Part shown: in pieces, positions 1 through 9,400 of the stretch | Layout: every line of letters starts with the position of its first letter | How positions within the stretch are numbered: the first letter of the stretch is position 1 | Assembly (NCBI GenBank): GCA_003024985.2 | Contig: PXIH01S0006335.1 | Strand: one strand, 5' to 3' | DNA from: Euperipatoides rowelli | Taxonomy: Eukaryota; Onychophora; Udeonychophora; Euonychophora; Peripatopsidae | DNA length: 13,905 bases | Made by a program: the position numbers and the translations under genes | Notes under the pieces: model-generated | Database searches by the model: none | What the model saw: the letters and a program-made list of their open reading frames with translations, nothing else | What the model was told of the DNA's origin: nothing

Positions 1-9
1 TATTTGCAG
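1..9 (+). other. Intron 3' end (splice acceptor)
   Basis: The window opens with a short T-rich stretch ending in TTTGCAG, a good acceptor, so the exon probably starts at 10. The sequence between 10 and 87 would then be 5' UTR or an in-frame coding extension. The polypyrimidine tract itself lies outside the window, so only the final bases can be judged. Confidence 0.6.
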
Positions 10-87
10 GTCCTTATTGGCATGAAGGCAGCAACGGTGTGGAAGAATGCAGAGAACAGTGATAATTTAGGCAAGGAAAAAGCCAAA

Positions 88-3000
88 ATGGCTGACAGTG
101 CCATACCTGTTGTGCCGGCTCCAGAGAAAGTATTAGAGAAACCAGAGAAGGCTGAAAAACAGCAGCAGCAGCAGCAGAAACAACAGCAGCAACAAAATGT
201 AAATAATCCTTGGGCACAACTAGACCAACTTTTAACTTGTGCCATCTGCCTAGATCGTTATCGAAATCCAAAATTGCTGCCTTGTCAACACACCTTCTGT
301 ATGGAACCTTGTCTTGATGGGTTAATCGATCCAATCCGCCGCCTTATAAAGTGCCCCGAATGTCGTGCAGAACATTATGTTCCATATAATGGTGTACAAT
401 CCTATTCTACCAATCTGACATTAATGCGCTTTTTAGAACTCCACTTTTTGGCTACAGGGGAGGAACCGGAGCCACAATATCTATATCAAAAATGTGCTGT
501 TTGCGAGGATAAAACTGAGGTGTTTAAATGTGCCCACTGTGAAAAAAATGTTTGCAAGGACTGTAAAGATGCTCATGCTGATTTGTTAAAACGAGAGATT
601 ACACGAATAATGAATCAAGTACGGAGAGGAATAGCACGGGTATCTGAAGCTGTAAGTTCTATCAAAAAAAATTCAGCTCAGCTTCAACATAATTGTGAAT
701 CGGTTAAAGAAGAAGTAGAAAACACAATGCGTCGATTTACCAAAGAACTAAAAGATCGAGAAGCAATATTATTAAATGAAATCGATTTATTTATGCAAAC
801 TGAACTTCGTTGCATGCGTCATTTGCAAGAGAATTTAGAGGTCGAAATACGAACTGTTAACACCATGTGTGAAGAAGCTGAAAGTTACATGACTGATAAT
901 GCAAATCTTGATGATAATGAATTAATGAATTTCAAAGAGCAATTTATACAAAGCTTAGAATTTTTACGTAATTTCAATCCAGACTCTGATGAATTTACTA
1001 AACGTTTACGGTTTAGCCTTGGATCTGAACCTGAATTACTTCATCAGTATATCAGTCAATTTGGAGAACTTCATGTAAACTCTACACATTTTAATCGCCA
1101 TATGAGTAGCGCTGAAAGAATGGCAACTAAATATCTCAGTGATAAGCAGTACGATGTACTTTTAGGACTTCGTAGAGAATCACACCATTTAGAACCAGGA
1201 GATACTGCTCGTCGTGGTTACATTAGTGATTCTGAAGCACTTTCTCCTCGTCATTCACCACGTCCACTTAGAAGAGAAATTGAAAATCTTAGAGATACTG
1301 GTAGTAGTTATTTTCGTAGACCAGAATCTCTTCAAGATAGATATAGTGGATCCAGTTATCTAACAAAAAGTTATGAATCTTTACGAAATGCAGATTTTGA
1401 AGCTCCTGGAAGTAGTTATTCTCGTCGCTATGGTGATTATAATTCAGGGTATTCCAGTGGTCGAGATAGAGATGTAGAATCAGCACCTGGATTTAGCAGG
1501 ACAACACGAACTTTGGATAGAGGCGGAACAACTAGTGATTATGAAAATGATTCATATTCATCAATACGAAGCCGTCTTGCACGGGCACGAGGGGAGACAT
1601 CTAGTGATACCACATTAACAGGTGGCACTTCATCAAGCACTCATGTAGTAGACCCCCCATTAAGAACATGGAAGTCTCGCCAAGATTTATTAGAATCAGT
1701 AAATGCGAACACAACAGAAAATGCTCCTGGAAGAAGTGCTCGTCGGGCATATACTGTAGATGTGTCTGCCATACAAGATTCTAATCTACGAGAAAGTGAT
1801 AATGAATCTAGAGCACGTTTACGATCCCGTCAAAATAGTGTAGAAGCTAGTAGCATAGAAGCAAATCGTCCTACTCGGTGGTCTGTTGATAATTCTAATA
1901 CTGGGCAAATTACAAATACGGCTGAATCTACAAGAGCAGCTAGAAGAAGTATTGGGTCTCGTCAAAGCAGTATAGATAATGCTGTTACTCCTGTTGATCA
2001 GACACGACTAACTAAAACTGCTGAAAATGTATCTAATGAGTCAGCACGATCTTGGAGGCGTCCAAGGGATTCTGTACCAGATGCCACTGACAGTGCACCT
2101 GAACAACCTACAAGATCTTGGCGGCGACATCTTGGTAATCAGTCTGATACTGAGAATTCCTCTAGTACTATTTCAGGTTCTGAAGCTCTGAAACGATGGA
2201 GGAGACGGGCTGAATCTCAACCTGATTTAACAGAAACTATATCAGAATCAAGAAGATCATCACGAATTGATCCTGAAGATTCTGCAGAATCTAGATTATC
2301 CAGAAAGGATCAGACAGAACAGGCACGCCGAGCTGGAAGTAGTGCATGCGAACAAGCTATTAGTAGACGGCGTTTTAAGCGATATGGTGATACCCGTCAC
2401 AAAAGTGATACCAGATATGATCAAACAGTCACACCTGAAACATCAAAATACAATAGTGATAAAGAGGATTTTGTGGTCTCTTATCGTTCACGACGACGAA
2501 GCAGATCAGCTAGTCGACCCAGCAGCCAGGAAAGAGATGATGATTCTACATATGAAAGTGGCGCTCTCACCAGGTACCGTCCCCGCTCCCACTCTGGCAC
2601 CTTTCTCTTCCACTCTAGATCTAAATCTCGAGAATGTAGTCCTGAAGATACAACTCATGTTCAGGCTACAGTAAGTGTACCAAGTAGAGAACCTGTCCAT
2701 GTTGAACTGTCTGTTAATGATGGCGCACTCAGTGCAGAAACATTTACTCTAAATTGGCGTGTATCAGAAAATCCCCGTATCAATTATATGAATAAAGGAC
2801 GTATGTTATTTAAAATTGGCTCAAGAGGTAGTGATTCAGGTTGTTTTACATGGCCTCGTGGAGTGGCTGTGGGTCCTAATAACACTATTTTGGTTGCTGA
2901 TAGTAGCAACCACCGTGTCTGCATTTTTGATATGACAGGTCGATTTATTAAATTATTTGGCTCTTATGGTAGTAATCCTGGTGAATTTGATTGTCTTGCA

Positions 3001-3636
3001 GGAATTGCTGTCAGCCGTTCAGGACAATATATCATCTCTGATCGCTACAATCATCGGGTACAAGTCTTCGACTCTTCAGGCCATTTCTTGCATCAGTTTG
3101 GACAGGAAGGCCATGGTGATGGATGTTTCAGCTACCCCTGGGGAATATGCACAGACAATATGGGTTTCATCTATGTTTGTGATAAAGACAATCACCGTGT
3201 CCAAGTCTTCCAATCAGATGGAAAGTTAGTTGGAAAATTTGGTACTCTTGGCGACAAGCCTGGACAATTTGAAAATCCTCACTATATAGCAGTCAGCAAG
3301 ACAAATAGATTAGTTGTTAGTGATAGTAGCAATCATAGAATTCAGGTGTTTGATATTAATGGGCATCATCAGTTTAGCTTTGGCTCTGAGGGTATGAGTA
3401 ATGGGCAGTTCAAATTTCCAAGGGGTGTAGCAGTAGATGATCAGGGATTTATTATTGTTGGTGACAGTGGAAATAATCGAATTCAAATTTTTAAACCTGA
3501 TGGATCTTTCTTGTCTTCCTTTGGCACCTGGGGTTGTGGGAATGGTGAATTTAAAGGTTTAGAAGGTATATCTGTCCTTCCTAATGATACTATTGTTGTC
3601 TGTGATAGGGAAAATCACCGAATCCAATTTTTTTAG
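88..3636 (+). CDS. tn: Thin-like TRIM-NHL protein (RING, B-box, coiled coil, six NHL repeats), probable E3 ubiquitin ligase
   Basis: Encodes about 1182 residues. The RING finger has C51xxC54, C66xH68, C71, C75 and C89xxC92, and its text strongly resembles insect Thin/Abba. A B-box-like zinc finger follows (C136, C139, C148, C151, C156, C159, H163), then a probable coiled coil at about 168-300. A long Arg/Ser/Glu-rich, probably disordered linker spans about 370-850. Six NHL repeats from about 906 to the stop should form a beta-propeller for target binding. In Drosophila, Thin is the TRIM32 counterpart needed for sarcomere and costamere integrity; ubiquitin ligase activity is inferred from the RING. 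The start at 88 is chosen because CCAAAATGG is an excellent initiation context. An in-frame ATG at 22 would add 22 residues, and the frame stays open to the window edge. The coding region has no intron. The last NHL blade ends at the stop, so the C-terminus looks complete. Confidence 0.93.
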   Translation: MADSAIPVVPAPEKVLEKPEKAEKQQQQQQKQQQQQNVNNPWAQLDQLLTCAICLDRYRNPKLLPCQHTFCMEPCLDGLIDPIRRLIKCPECRAEHYVPYNGVQSYSTNLTLMRFLELHFLATGEEPEPQYLYQKCAVCEDKTEVFKCAHCEKNVCKDCKDAHADLLKREITRIMNQVRRGIARVSEAVSSIKKNSAQLQHNCESVKEEVENTMRRFTKELKDREAILLNEIDLFMQTELRCMRHLQENLEVEIRTVNTMCEEAESYMTDNANLDDNELMNFKEQFIQSLEFLRNFNPDSDEFTKRLRFSLGSEPELLHQYISQFGELHVNSTHFNRHMSSAERMATKYLSDKQYDVLLGLRRESHHLEPGDTARRGYISDSEALSPRHSPRPLRREIENLRDTGSSYFRRPESLQDRYSGSSYLTKSYESLRNADFEAPGSSYSRRYGDYNSGYSSGRDRDVESAPGFSRTTRTLDRGGTTSDYENDSYSSIRSRLARARGETSSDTTLTGGTSSSTHVVDPPLRTWKSRQDLLESVNANTTENAPGRSARRAYTVDVSAIQDSNLRESDNESRARLRSRQNSVEASSIEANRPTRWSVDNSNTGQITNTAESTRAARRSIGSRQSSIDNAVTPVDQTRLTKTAENVSNESARSWRRPRDSVPDATDSAPEQPTRSWRRHLGNQSDTENSSSTISGSEALKRWRRRAESQPDLTETISESRRSSRIDPEDSAESRLSRKDQTEQARRAGSSACEQAISRRRFKRYGDTRHKSDTRYDQTVTPETSKYNSDKEDFVVSYRSRRRSRSASRPSSQERDDDSTYESGALTRYRPRSHSGTFLFHSRSKSRECSPEDTTHVQATVSVPSREPVHVELSVNDGALSAETFTLNWRVSENPRINYMNKGRMLFKIGSRGSDSGCFTWPRGVAVGPNNTILVADSSNHRVCIFDMTGRFIKLFGSYGSNPGEFDCLAGIAVSRSGQYIISDRYNHRVQVFDSSGHFLHQFGQEGHGDGCFSYPWGICTDNMGFIYVCDKDNHRVQVFQSDGKLVGKFGTLGDKPGQFENPHYIAVSKTNRLVVSDSSNHRIQVFDINGHHQFSFGSEGMSNGQFKFPRGVAVDDQGFIIVGDSGNNRIQIFKPDGSFLSSFGTWGCGNGEFKGLEGISVLPNDTIVVCDRENHRIQFF
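160..195 (+). repeat. Glutamine-codon repeat (Q6-K-Q5)
   Basis: Six CAG codons, one AAA, then five mixed CAA/CAG codons encode residues 25-36 of the thin-like protein, just before the RING. The first block is pure CAG and so could vary in length. The second block mixes CAA and CAG, which usually stabilises such tracts. Confidence 0.95.
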
Positions 3637-3784
3637 CTCTATTGATTTAAATTGTGGGGAGCTTTTTACATATTGATGCTTTATGAGTGAGCTGCTTATG
3701 CACACTTCTGAGTTTATCTTAAGCATCCTAAGGCTAGATGTCGATACTCCAGGGAAGAGGGCTATGGTCCTGTAATTTGTTATA

Positions 3785-3790
3785 AATAAA
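3785..3790 (+). promoter_or_regulatory. Candidate proximal polyadenylation signal
   Basis: A canonical AATAAA lies about 150 bases after the stop codon of the thin-like gene. In DNA this AT-rich the hexamer is common by chance, so it is a candidate for a short-UTR isoform only. Confidence 0.35.
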
Positions 3791-4201
3791 TGACAGGCAC
3801 AAGTTTTCATTTGCTTTTAATCTGGATTAATTCAAAATAATTCCCATTCAAGAGCAGTATTTAAACTAATCACTAGTTAAAGGACTTTTTTTCAAAAGCC
3901 ATTTATGATGCTCACATATTTATAATATATATTAGTAGGGTTTATTTTTATAACAAACTGTAACATATTTTTATATTTAATGTTTAAAATTGCATTTTTA
4001 TTTATTGAAAATTCCTCATTTTATATCTTTACATAGTTTAGCATGTCTGCAATTGAGTTTTCATATAGGAATTGGTAAAAGAAACCTTCCTGTCTGCAGA
4101 CAATGTTTGTAAACATTTTTTTTTTGTATATAATGTATCAGTTGTACAGAAACATAATTGTAATAAAATATCACATTAAATTGGGTAAAAAAGTTCGGCA
4201 A

Positions 4202-4222
4202 TTTTTTTTTTTTTTTTTTTTT
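4202..4222 (+). repeat. Homopolymer of 21 T
   Basis: An uninterrupted run of 21 T within the probable 3' UTR. Its length is likely to vary between individuals and to be error-prone in sequencing. It could also be the reverse-strand poly(A) tail of a retroposed sequence, but no recognisable retroelement body adjoins it. Confidence 0.9.
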
Positions 4223-5266
4223 ACAAATTTCACACCAATTATATCATGTAATAGTCATATAATTATTCTTTTTATTACAAATCTTTATTTAAAGAGTTTT
4301 TTTTTTTAAATTAAATTTTGATTAAAGATTGTCGATTTTTAAATAAAATGTGAGCTATTGCGAATTTGAGCAAATATTTAGTTTTACACATTTAGAAACT
4401 ATGCTGGCATCAAGCATTCACAATACTTTATTTTTTGAACATACTCATTATAACATTTAATATATTTCCGGAAAATAATTAGTATAATTTATATTATATA
4501 ATTAAAATAAGTATATAATATTTAAATACAATACTTCCTTTATTTCATAGAATATTAACAAAGTAAACAAATTTTATGCTTTTATTATGAGCGCTGCTTC
4601 TAGCTAAATTAAAAAAAATTGGAAATCTTCAGCCAATGGGATCTGCCAAGACTTTACATGGACAGGACGGTTACAATTTTGGAAAAGAATAACTACAAAA
4701 ATTATAAAAGAAAATTTTCGTTTCTGATAAAAGAGTGAGGGGAACGGTGCCAGAGAGGAGAACTATTGAGTGTTGCTTTAGAAAAAAAAATAGTTTACAT
4801 TATTCTTGTTTTGTCCTTTTTTTTATTTTTCCTTCTTTTTTTTTTATGATTTTGTAATAAAATATTTTTCAAATATAAAATAAAATTGTTTTTCCTTATT
4901 GATTTTGTATTAATATTGGCTTTGATCATCTAGAGACTGAAAATATATTGCTCAAATTTTGCCAGTTGATAGCGATTTGATATTTGTAGCTAAACTCAAT
5001 GAAAATTAACTGAAATATATTAAAAATTTTGTGCTTAATGTTATTTTGTGTGTGCATTGTGGCATCCTCTATTTTGTGTTATGTCTTTATAAGTGTGATG
5101 TAAAATTTGAATTAATGTAGTTTATTATTTTGGTATGCATGTTTTGTATAATAATAATCATTTTGGGTTATTTTTTTAAAATGTTTATCCTTTTTATAAT
5201 CATTGTTATATACTCTCAATCTACTGTGTATGATTTAACTAATTTGTGGCTGTTCAGCGTGTGGCC

Positions 5267-5272
5267 AATAAA
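5267..5272 (+). promoter_or_regulatory. Best candidate distal polyadenylation signal of the thin-like gene
   Basis: An AATAAA within GGCCAATAAAGCATT, in a locally less AT-rich setting. A T/G-rich tract (TTTCTTTTTTGTT) lies about 60 bases downstream, which resembles a cleavage-site arrangement. It lies about 1.6 kb past the stop codon, a reasonable length for a long 3' UTR. Confidence 0.5.
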
Positions 5273-5300
5273 GCATTAAAATAAATTTTGAGGGGAAAAA

Positions 5301-6519
5301 AGTGCATTACCGCAATCATATTGTATGTTTCTTTTTTGTTCCGCTTATTGTCATGATTTTGAAGGCTTAATCTAATTAAATTTGTGTCTTAAATATTAAT
5401 GATCATATTTATTTTTATATGATTTTATTAAAGCCAGTTGTTTATTTAAAAAAAAATTTAAGGTCAAATATAGGCTAGTTCTTTAGATTATGCAACTCTT
5501 TTTCAGGCAGTGACATGGACAATCGAGTAGGCTATGTTGTATATAAAGTATATATAATAGGCATGGCATGTCATCTTTTTTTTCTTAAGTCTCTAGATGA
5601 TAAGTATAAATTAAAAATTTTAGATTTTTTTTTAATTTAAATCATGAAAATATTACTGACACTTTGTCTTAATTTTAAAAAGTTTAAAATTTATTTTTCA
5701 TTAAAAAATCTATTAATGTTCGTGAGGAACAGTTTTTAATCTTTAAATGTTATCCATGTTGCTTTTTTTTTTTTTTTTTAGATATTGTTAAATGTTTGGT
5801 TGGGCCTCCCAGACTTCCTACTGCACAACGACAATGTACTATTGTTTTATGACAGGGTTGTCATTTTATGGAGATTCACTTATTGACTACATGTCATGTG
5901 ATGAGGATTTTACTGTATTTAAAGTCTTAACCTTTAAGCCAATCATGAACTCTAATATAATTAGCCTAAGTGAATCAGTTTATAATTTTTAAATAGATTA
6001 CAATAATTTAAATAGGTGAAATTGTCTTCTGTGCAAGCAGTCATCATTATCAGGCAGTAGTAGTATAGTCTGTGGAAATCCACCCAAATGTTTAATAGCC
6101 AAAATATTAAAATTTGAATTCATTTTTTCTTAAATGATTTTATTTTATTAAAGATTTGTAGTAACCAATATACAGTTTAAACTTTTCCTATGTCCTAGCC
6201 TTTATCTTCAAAATTGATAAAGGTTTATTTCTTAACAAAATTTCATTTGGGTACCAGTATATCAAATTTATTATAAATTAAAAATGCTCTTGATAAATTG
6301 TTTATAAATTTGAGTAATAATTAACTTAATTTAATTTCAATGATTCTAATATATTGATGTGGATTAATTTCAAGTGTAATTTTGATATTTTAAATGGTTA
6401 GGAATGAATGAATTCCATGCTCTGGTTAATAAGAACATATAGATTGATAAAAGGGAAATGTGTCTTGAATATTATAATTTCCCAATGTTGGTTGTTCATC
6501 AATTCCAGTATACTATACC
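5301..6519 (+). other. Non-coding, AT-rich; one doubtful exon-like patch
   Basis: Nothing here is a convincing gene. At 5763-5779 there are 17 T's followed by AG at 5780-5781, a textbook acceptor shape. The next 105 bases (5782-5886) are less AT-rich and read open for 34 codons with a protein-like translation containing WLGLPDFLLHNDN, then a TGA. No donor site or homology could be established, so it is not called as an exon. An AT-alternating patch lies at about 5538-5560. Confidence 0.5.
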
Positions 6520-6916
6520 CAGGGCTTGACGCTTATCATGGCAATGGTGGCAAATGCCATCATATCTTTAAAAATGCCACCCAAGATGCACAAGCAGTGG
6601 CAAATTTTTGCCATCCATTTTTTTATGGTCACAAGTTTAAAGCATCTAATTAGCAAGTGACATTTAACCAAGTGACATTTAACCAATTCCCCTTGTTTAC
6701 CCATAAATAGTAATAAAATATTTAAAAACACATGTTTAGAATATTCACACAACTTTAGTATTATATATCTCATGTTTTAATACATGTATGGTAGTTAAAT
6801 ATAAGTCTTTGCGAACAATCAAAAGAGTTGCCAATCATTCCTAAAAGTTGCCACCCATAGGCCTTTTAGGAAGGCAACTTGTTGCCGCCCATTAAAAAAA
6901 TGAAGGTCGAACCCTG
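6520..6916. mobile_element. Small non-autonomous hAT-like DNA transposon (MITE)
   Basis: The 397-bp element starts CAGGGCTTGAC and ends GTCGAACCCTG, an 11-bp terminal inverted repeat with 9 matches. Similarity continues inward to about 34 bp and reaches a GGCAA motif at the same depth on both sides. CAGGG ends are typical of hAT elements. The sequence ATACC abuts both ends (6515-6519 and 6917-6921), which suggests a target-site duplication. hAT duplications are normally 8 bp, so the family is not certain. Multiple TGGCAA/TTGCCA motifs cluster near both ends, as hAT transposase-binding repeats do. No transposase is encoded. Confidence 0.7.
6654..6683 (+). repeat. Perfect 15-bp tandem duplication
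   Basis: The unit CAAGTGACATTTAAC occurs twice in direct succession (6654-6668 and 6669-6683) inside the hAT-like element. It is probably a slippage duplication in the element or in this copy. Confidence 0.9.
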
Positions 6917-7027
6917 ATACCTAGCTACTGTGTAATGAATTTGCTTATGACAACATTAAAATCAATCGCTTGAAATATTTTGCAAAGTATCTACAGTTAG
7001 TGTCATGATTCAGACTGACAAATCTAC

Positions 7028-7690
7028 TTAAAGGTCAAATGTAACGGATTTTTTTAATATTTTTTTTATTATTGATTTTTAAAGATTTTTACTAAAAAAA
7101 ATTTCCACCAGAAAAAGAAAAAAAAAATTAAAAAAAAAAAAGTTATTTACAATACAAGTTTTAAAATAATTTAGCGCCTCACCCTTAAAACAAAATTGTC
7201 CACTTTACACACCAGGGGAGATATTTTGTGACATCATAGGCTATAAATGAATACAGCTTGCTATAATTAACTATAGAATATTTGCAATTTTTGACAGCAT
7301 AAGGCTGGATATCATATGGTCTAAATGTTTAAATACTTGTAAAAAATCAATCAAATTCATCCTTTGTGCTATTATGGTCCAATTTATTTTTATAAAAAAA
7401 ACAAATTGACCTTTAATGCAAGTTGAATATACCTCTATTTGCATGTAAATCATTACAAAGAGAACAGCTGTAGAGGCTATTTCATCATCAAATAATCTCA
7501 AACCCAAAACAAAATGTGGAATCTTCAAATTGTAATCTCAGACTGAGGATAGCAATAGTCTTAATTTTATCTTTAATTTTTTTTTATGCATTTTAAATTA
7601 TTTTTTTCCAGTGGAATTTTTTTTATAGTAATTATCTTTTAAAATCAATAATAAAAAAAATTAAAAAAATCCATTACATTTGACCTTTAA
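7028..7690. mobile_element. TTAA-flanked MITE with about 88-bp terminal inverted repeats
   Basis: The left arm (about 7028-7115) and the reverse complement of the right arm (about 7603-7690) align over roughly 88 bp with few differences. Both begin TTAAAGGTCAAATGTAA and run through the same T-rich tract and a shared TTATTATTGATTTT segment. Both outer ends carry TTAA, the insertion target of piggyBac-type elements, so a 4-bp TTAA target duplication is the simplest reading. Because TTAA is also palindromic it could belong to the inverted repeat. The roughly 490-bp middle has no coding capacity. Homology to a named family could not be tested. Confidence 0.75.
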
Positions 7691-8446
7691 GAGCTGAATT
7701 AGCACAGAGAAAGGATTACCTTTTTGTATATTTGAGAAACTATCAAGACAGCATCCCTTTCATCTCTAATTATTTTCACCCTTAACTTTTTTTTAAAAAA
7801 ATAAATAATCCATTCTGGAGTTAGGTTCTCAATAACTCTTATGAATATATTAGTATTTTTTTCAGTGTTCTATAATAGTATAACTAATACAGTATGTACT
7901 ATATTTATGCTTGTAAATATAAAATTAAAAAAGAAACAGTTAAAAGTATTACCGTATATTTGTTTTTAACTATGAATGAATCTTCCTTGAAATTGGTTCT
8001 CTCATCTTTAATGTCATTTTGCTAATGGAGATGGGCTTCATATTTTGTTTAGAAATGGCATTTACTGACAAAATGTTTAGTTTGATAGAAAATTTAAATT
8101 AATGTAATTTTCTTTTTATATTAACATATTTATTTTTCAATGAAAGCTAATAATATCCATTGTGCTTCTAGCTTTCAAATATATAGTTTGTAAAAAAAAT
8201 TAAACATTATTTAGAAGGGGGCTGGGAGGAGGGCTATGTAGCTGCAGCATTGGAACACCAGATGAAAACAGGCCTTTAATTTAAATGAAACCATTTTAAG
8301 TTTGAGAAGTATTTATGTGTTAATTTGAGACTATTTTGAAATATGGTAATTGTTTTTTTTAAAAACAGTCTGCCTAATAGAGCTCACCTGAGCTATGAAT
8401 TATAGTTGGTGTGGGGAAGGGAGTACTAGCTAAACTAGCATTACAA
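7691..8446 (+). other. Non-coding, no feature seen
   Basis: AT-rich intergenic or intronic sequence. A G-rich patch at about 8216-8235 is compositionally unusual, but I see no gene, RNA or element ends in it. Confidence 0.5.
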
Positions 8447-8511
8447 TTGACAGTCCTGGGGAGATAATTTTTGGCTAATAAATTAGCCAAAAATCTCCCC
8501 AGGACTGTCAA
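8447..8511. repeat. Near-perfect 30-bp palindrome (foldback hairpin)
   Basis: The left arm 8447-8479 pairs with the right arm 8482-8511 over 30 base pairs. The only interruption is a 3-base bulge in the left arm (8465-8467), and the loop is two bases (8480-8481). The outer ends read TTGACAGTCCTGGGGAGA and its complement. Beyond one mismatch, two further pairs extend it outward to an ambiguous base (N) at 8515. It is probably a foldback transposon remnant. A loop this small argues against a microRNA precursor. Confidence 0.9.
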
Positions 8512-8515
8512 CTGN

Positions 8516-9400
8516 TAAAAATTTTTTTGTACATCATAAAGCTGCTTAGTTGAAATTAAATAGCTAAAGTATATCTGAGTGGACCTTTATATACACCACT
8601 TTTCATTTAAAGGAACAATTTTATTGGGTCTAAAGTCTATGGCGGACTCGAAATTGTAATTAACACTCGTTCTGTTTTTGGGATTTTATCAATATTTTTT
8701 TATAAGGAAGAGAGGGCCTATATTAAACTTTGCTTCAAAAATCTAATTTTTAATCAAAATACCACTACTCGCATATTGATCAACATTTTAAAAAAATATG
8801 TACTAAATCATATTCAATTACGGTAAATAATATTGTATCTCCTCAAAGTTTATGAAAAGGATTTTAAATTATGAAAATTTCTTTGGGAGAGTTTTTTTTA
8901 ATGTAATTCTCTTTTCTATGTTGTGATGATGATTATTATTGTTCAAAGCATTTCTCGTGTCTCTAAATAGATGTCATTAAATGTGTATGTTCCCTTGCAT
9001 GTTTGATTCAATACGGTCAATGCTTGGTGTCCAGCTTGTCTCATTGTTATTAACTAATCTTATGTGTCTATTTAAAAGAATAAATTCTAATATTTTGATT
9101 AGCTTTTTGTTTTAGTGTTTATATTTTCTTATCTACTTTTTATGCTTCTCTTTAAAAAAATTATTTCCCATGACCGATAATTAAAAAAATACTTTTAAAG
9201 TAAAAAAAAATACTGTTTTATGGTCTTTATAATTGAAGCTGAGTTTTTTTCTTATGGAATTTGGCTGAAGACTAGATATACGGTATAATAGATTATTCAA
9301 AATTTTTGAATTTCTTAAATGCTGCTTTTTCTATTTCCAAATTATTGATTGGAGTTTTGTTTGAACTACGTAAAATATGCAGGTAGGCTAATGAAATTAA
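8516..9400 (+). other. Non-coding, no feature seen
   Basis: AT-rich sequence without a sustained protein-like frame, RNA gene or paired repeat ends. It is probably intron or intergenic DNA upstream of the large exon that starts at 9490. Confidence 0.5.

Larger units (their letters stand above)
3637..5300 (+). other. Probable 3' UTR and end of the thin-like gene
   Basis: This AT-rich stretch has no long reading frame and no protein-like translation. Several AATAAA hexamers occur, including 3785-3790, 4856-4861 and 5267-5272, so alternative 3' ends are possible. A less AT-rich patch at about 4620-4780 stands out from its surroundings and could be a conserved UTR element. The downstream boundary is inferred from the best polyadenylation signal and is not certain. 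Confidence 0.55.

Noticed and set aside
2267-2674. 135-codon frame overlapping the thin-like gene
   Set aside because: It is an out-of-frame shadow of the low-complexity linker, with no start context or protein-like features.
4120-5550. Pumilio-type TGTATATA or TGTAAATA motifs in the probable 3' UTR
   Set aside because: These 8-mers are expected by chance at this AT content, and no clustering was seen.
4925-5601. 14-bp exact inverted repeat ATCATCTAGAGACT (4925-4938 and 5588-5601)
   Set aside because: The match does not extend inward or outward, there is no target duplication, and a single 14-bp match in a 14-kb window is within reach of chance.
6408-6773. Short reading frames on both strands around the hAT-like element
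   Set aside because: They cross the element boundary and the tandem duplication and have no protein-like composition.
6890-6916. tRNA-like T-arm (GGTTCGACC on the - strand), suggesting a tRNA or tRNA-derived SINE
   Set aside because: No cloverleaf or A-box is present, and the motif is fully explained as the terminal inverted repeat of the hAT-like element.
8447-8511. microRNA precursor
   Set aside because: The stem is almost perfectly paired with a 2-base loop, unlike animal microRNA hairpins, which need a larger loop and usually have internal mismatches.
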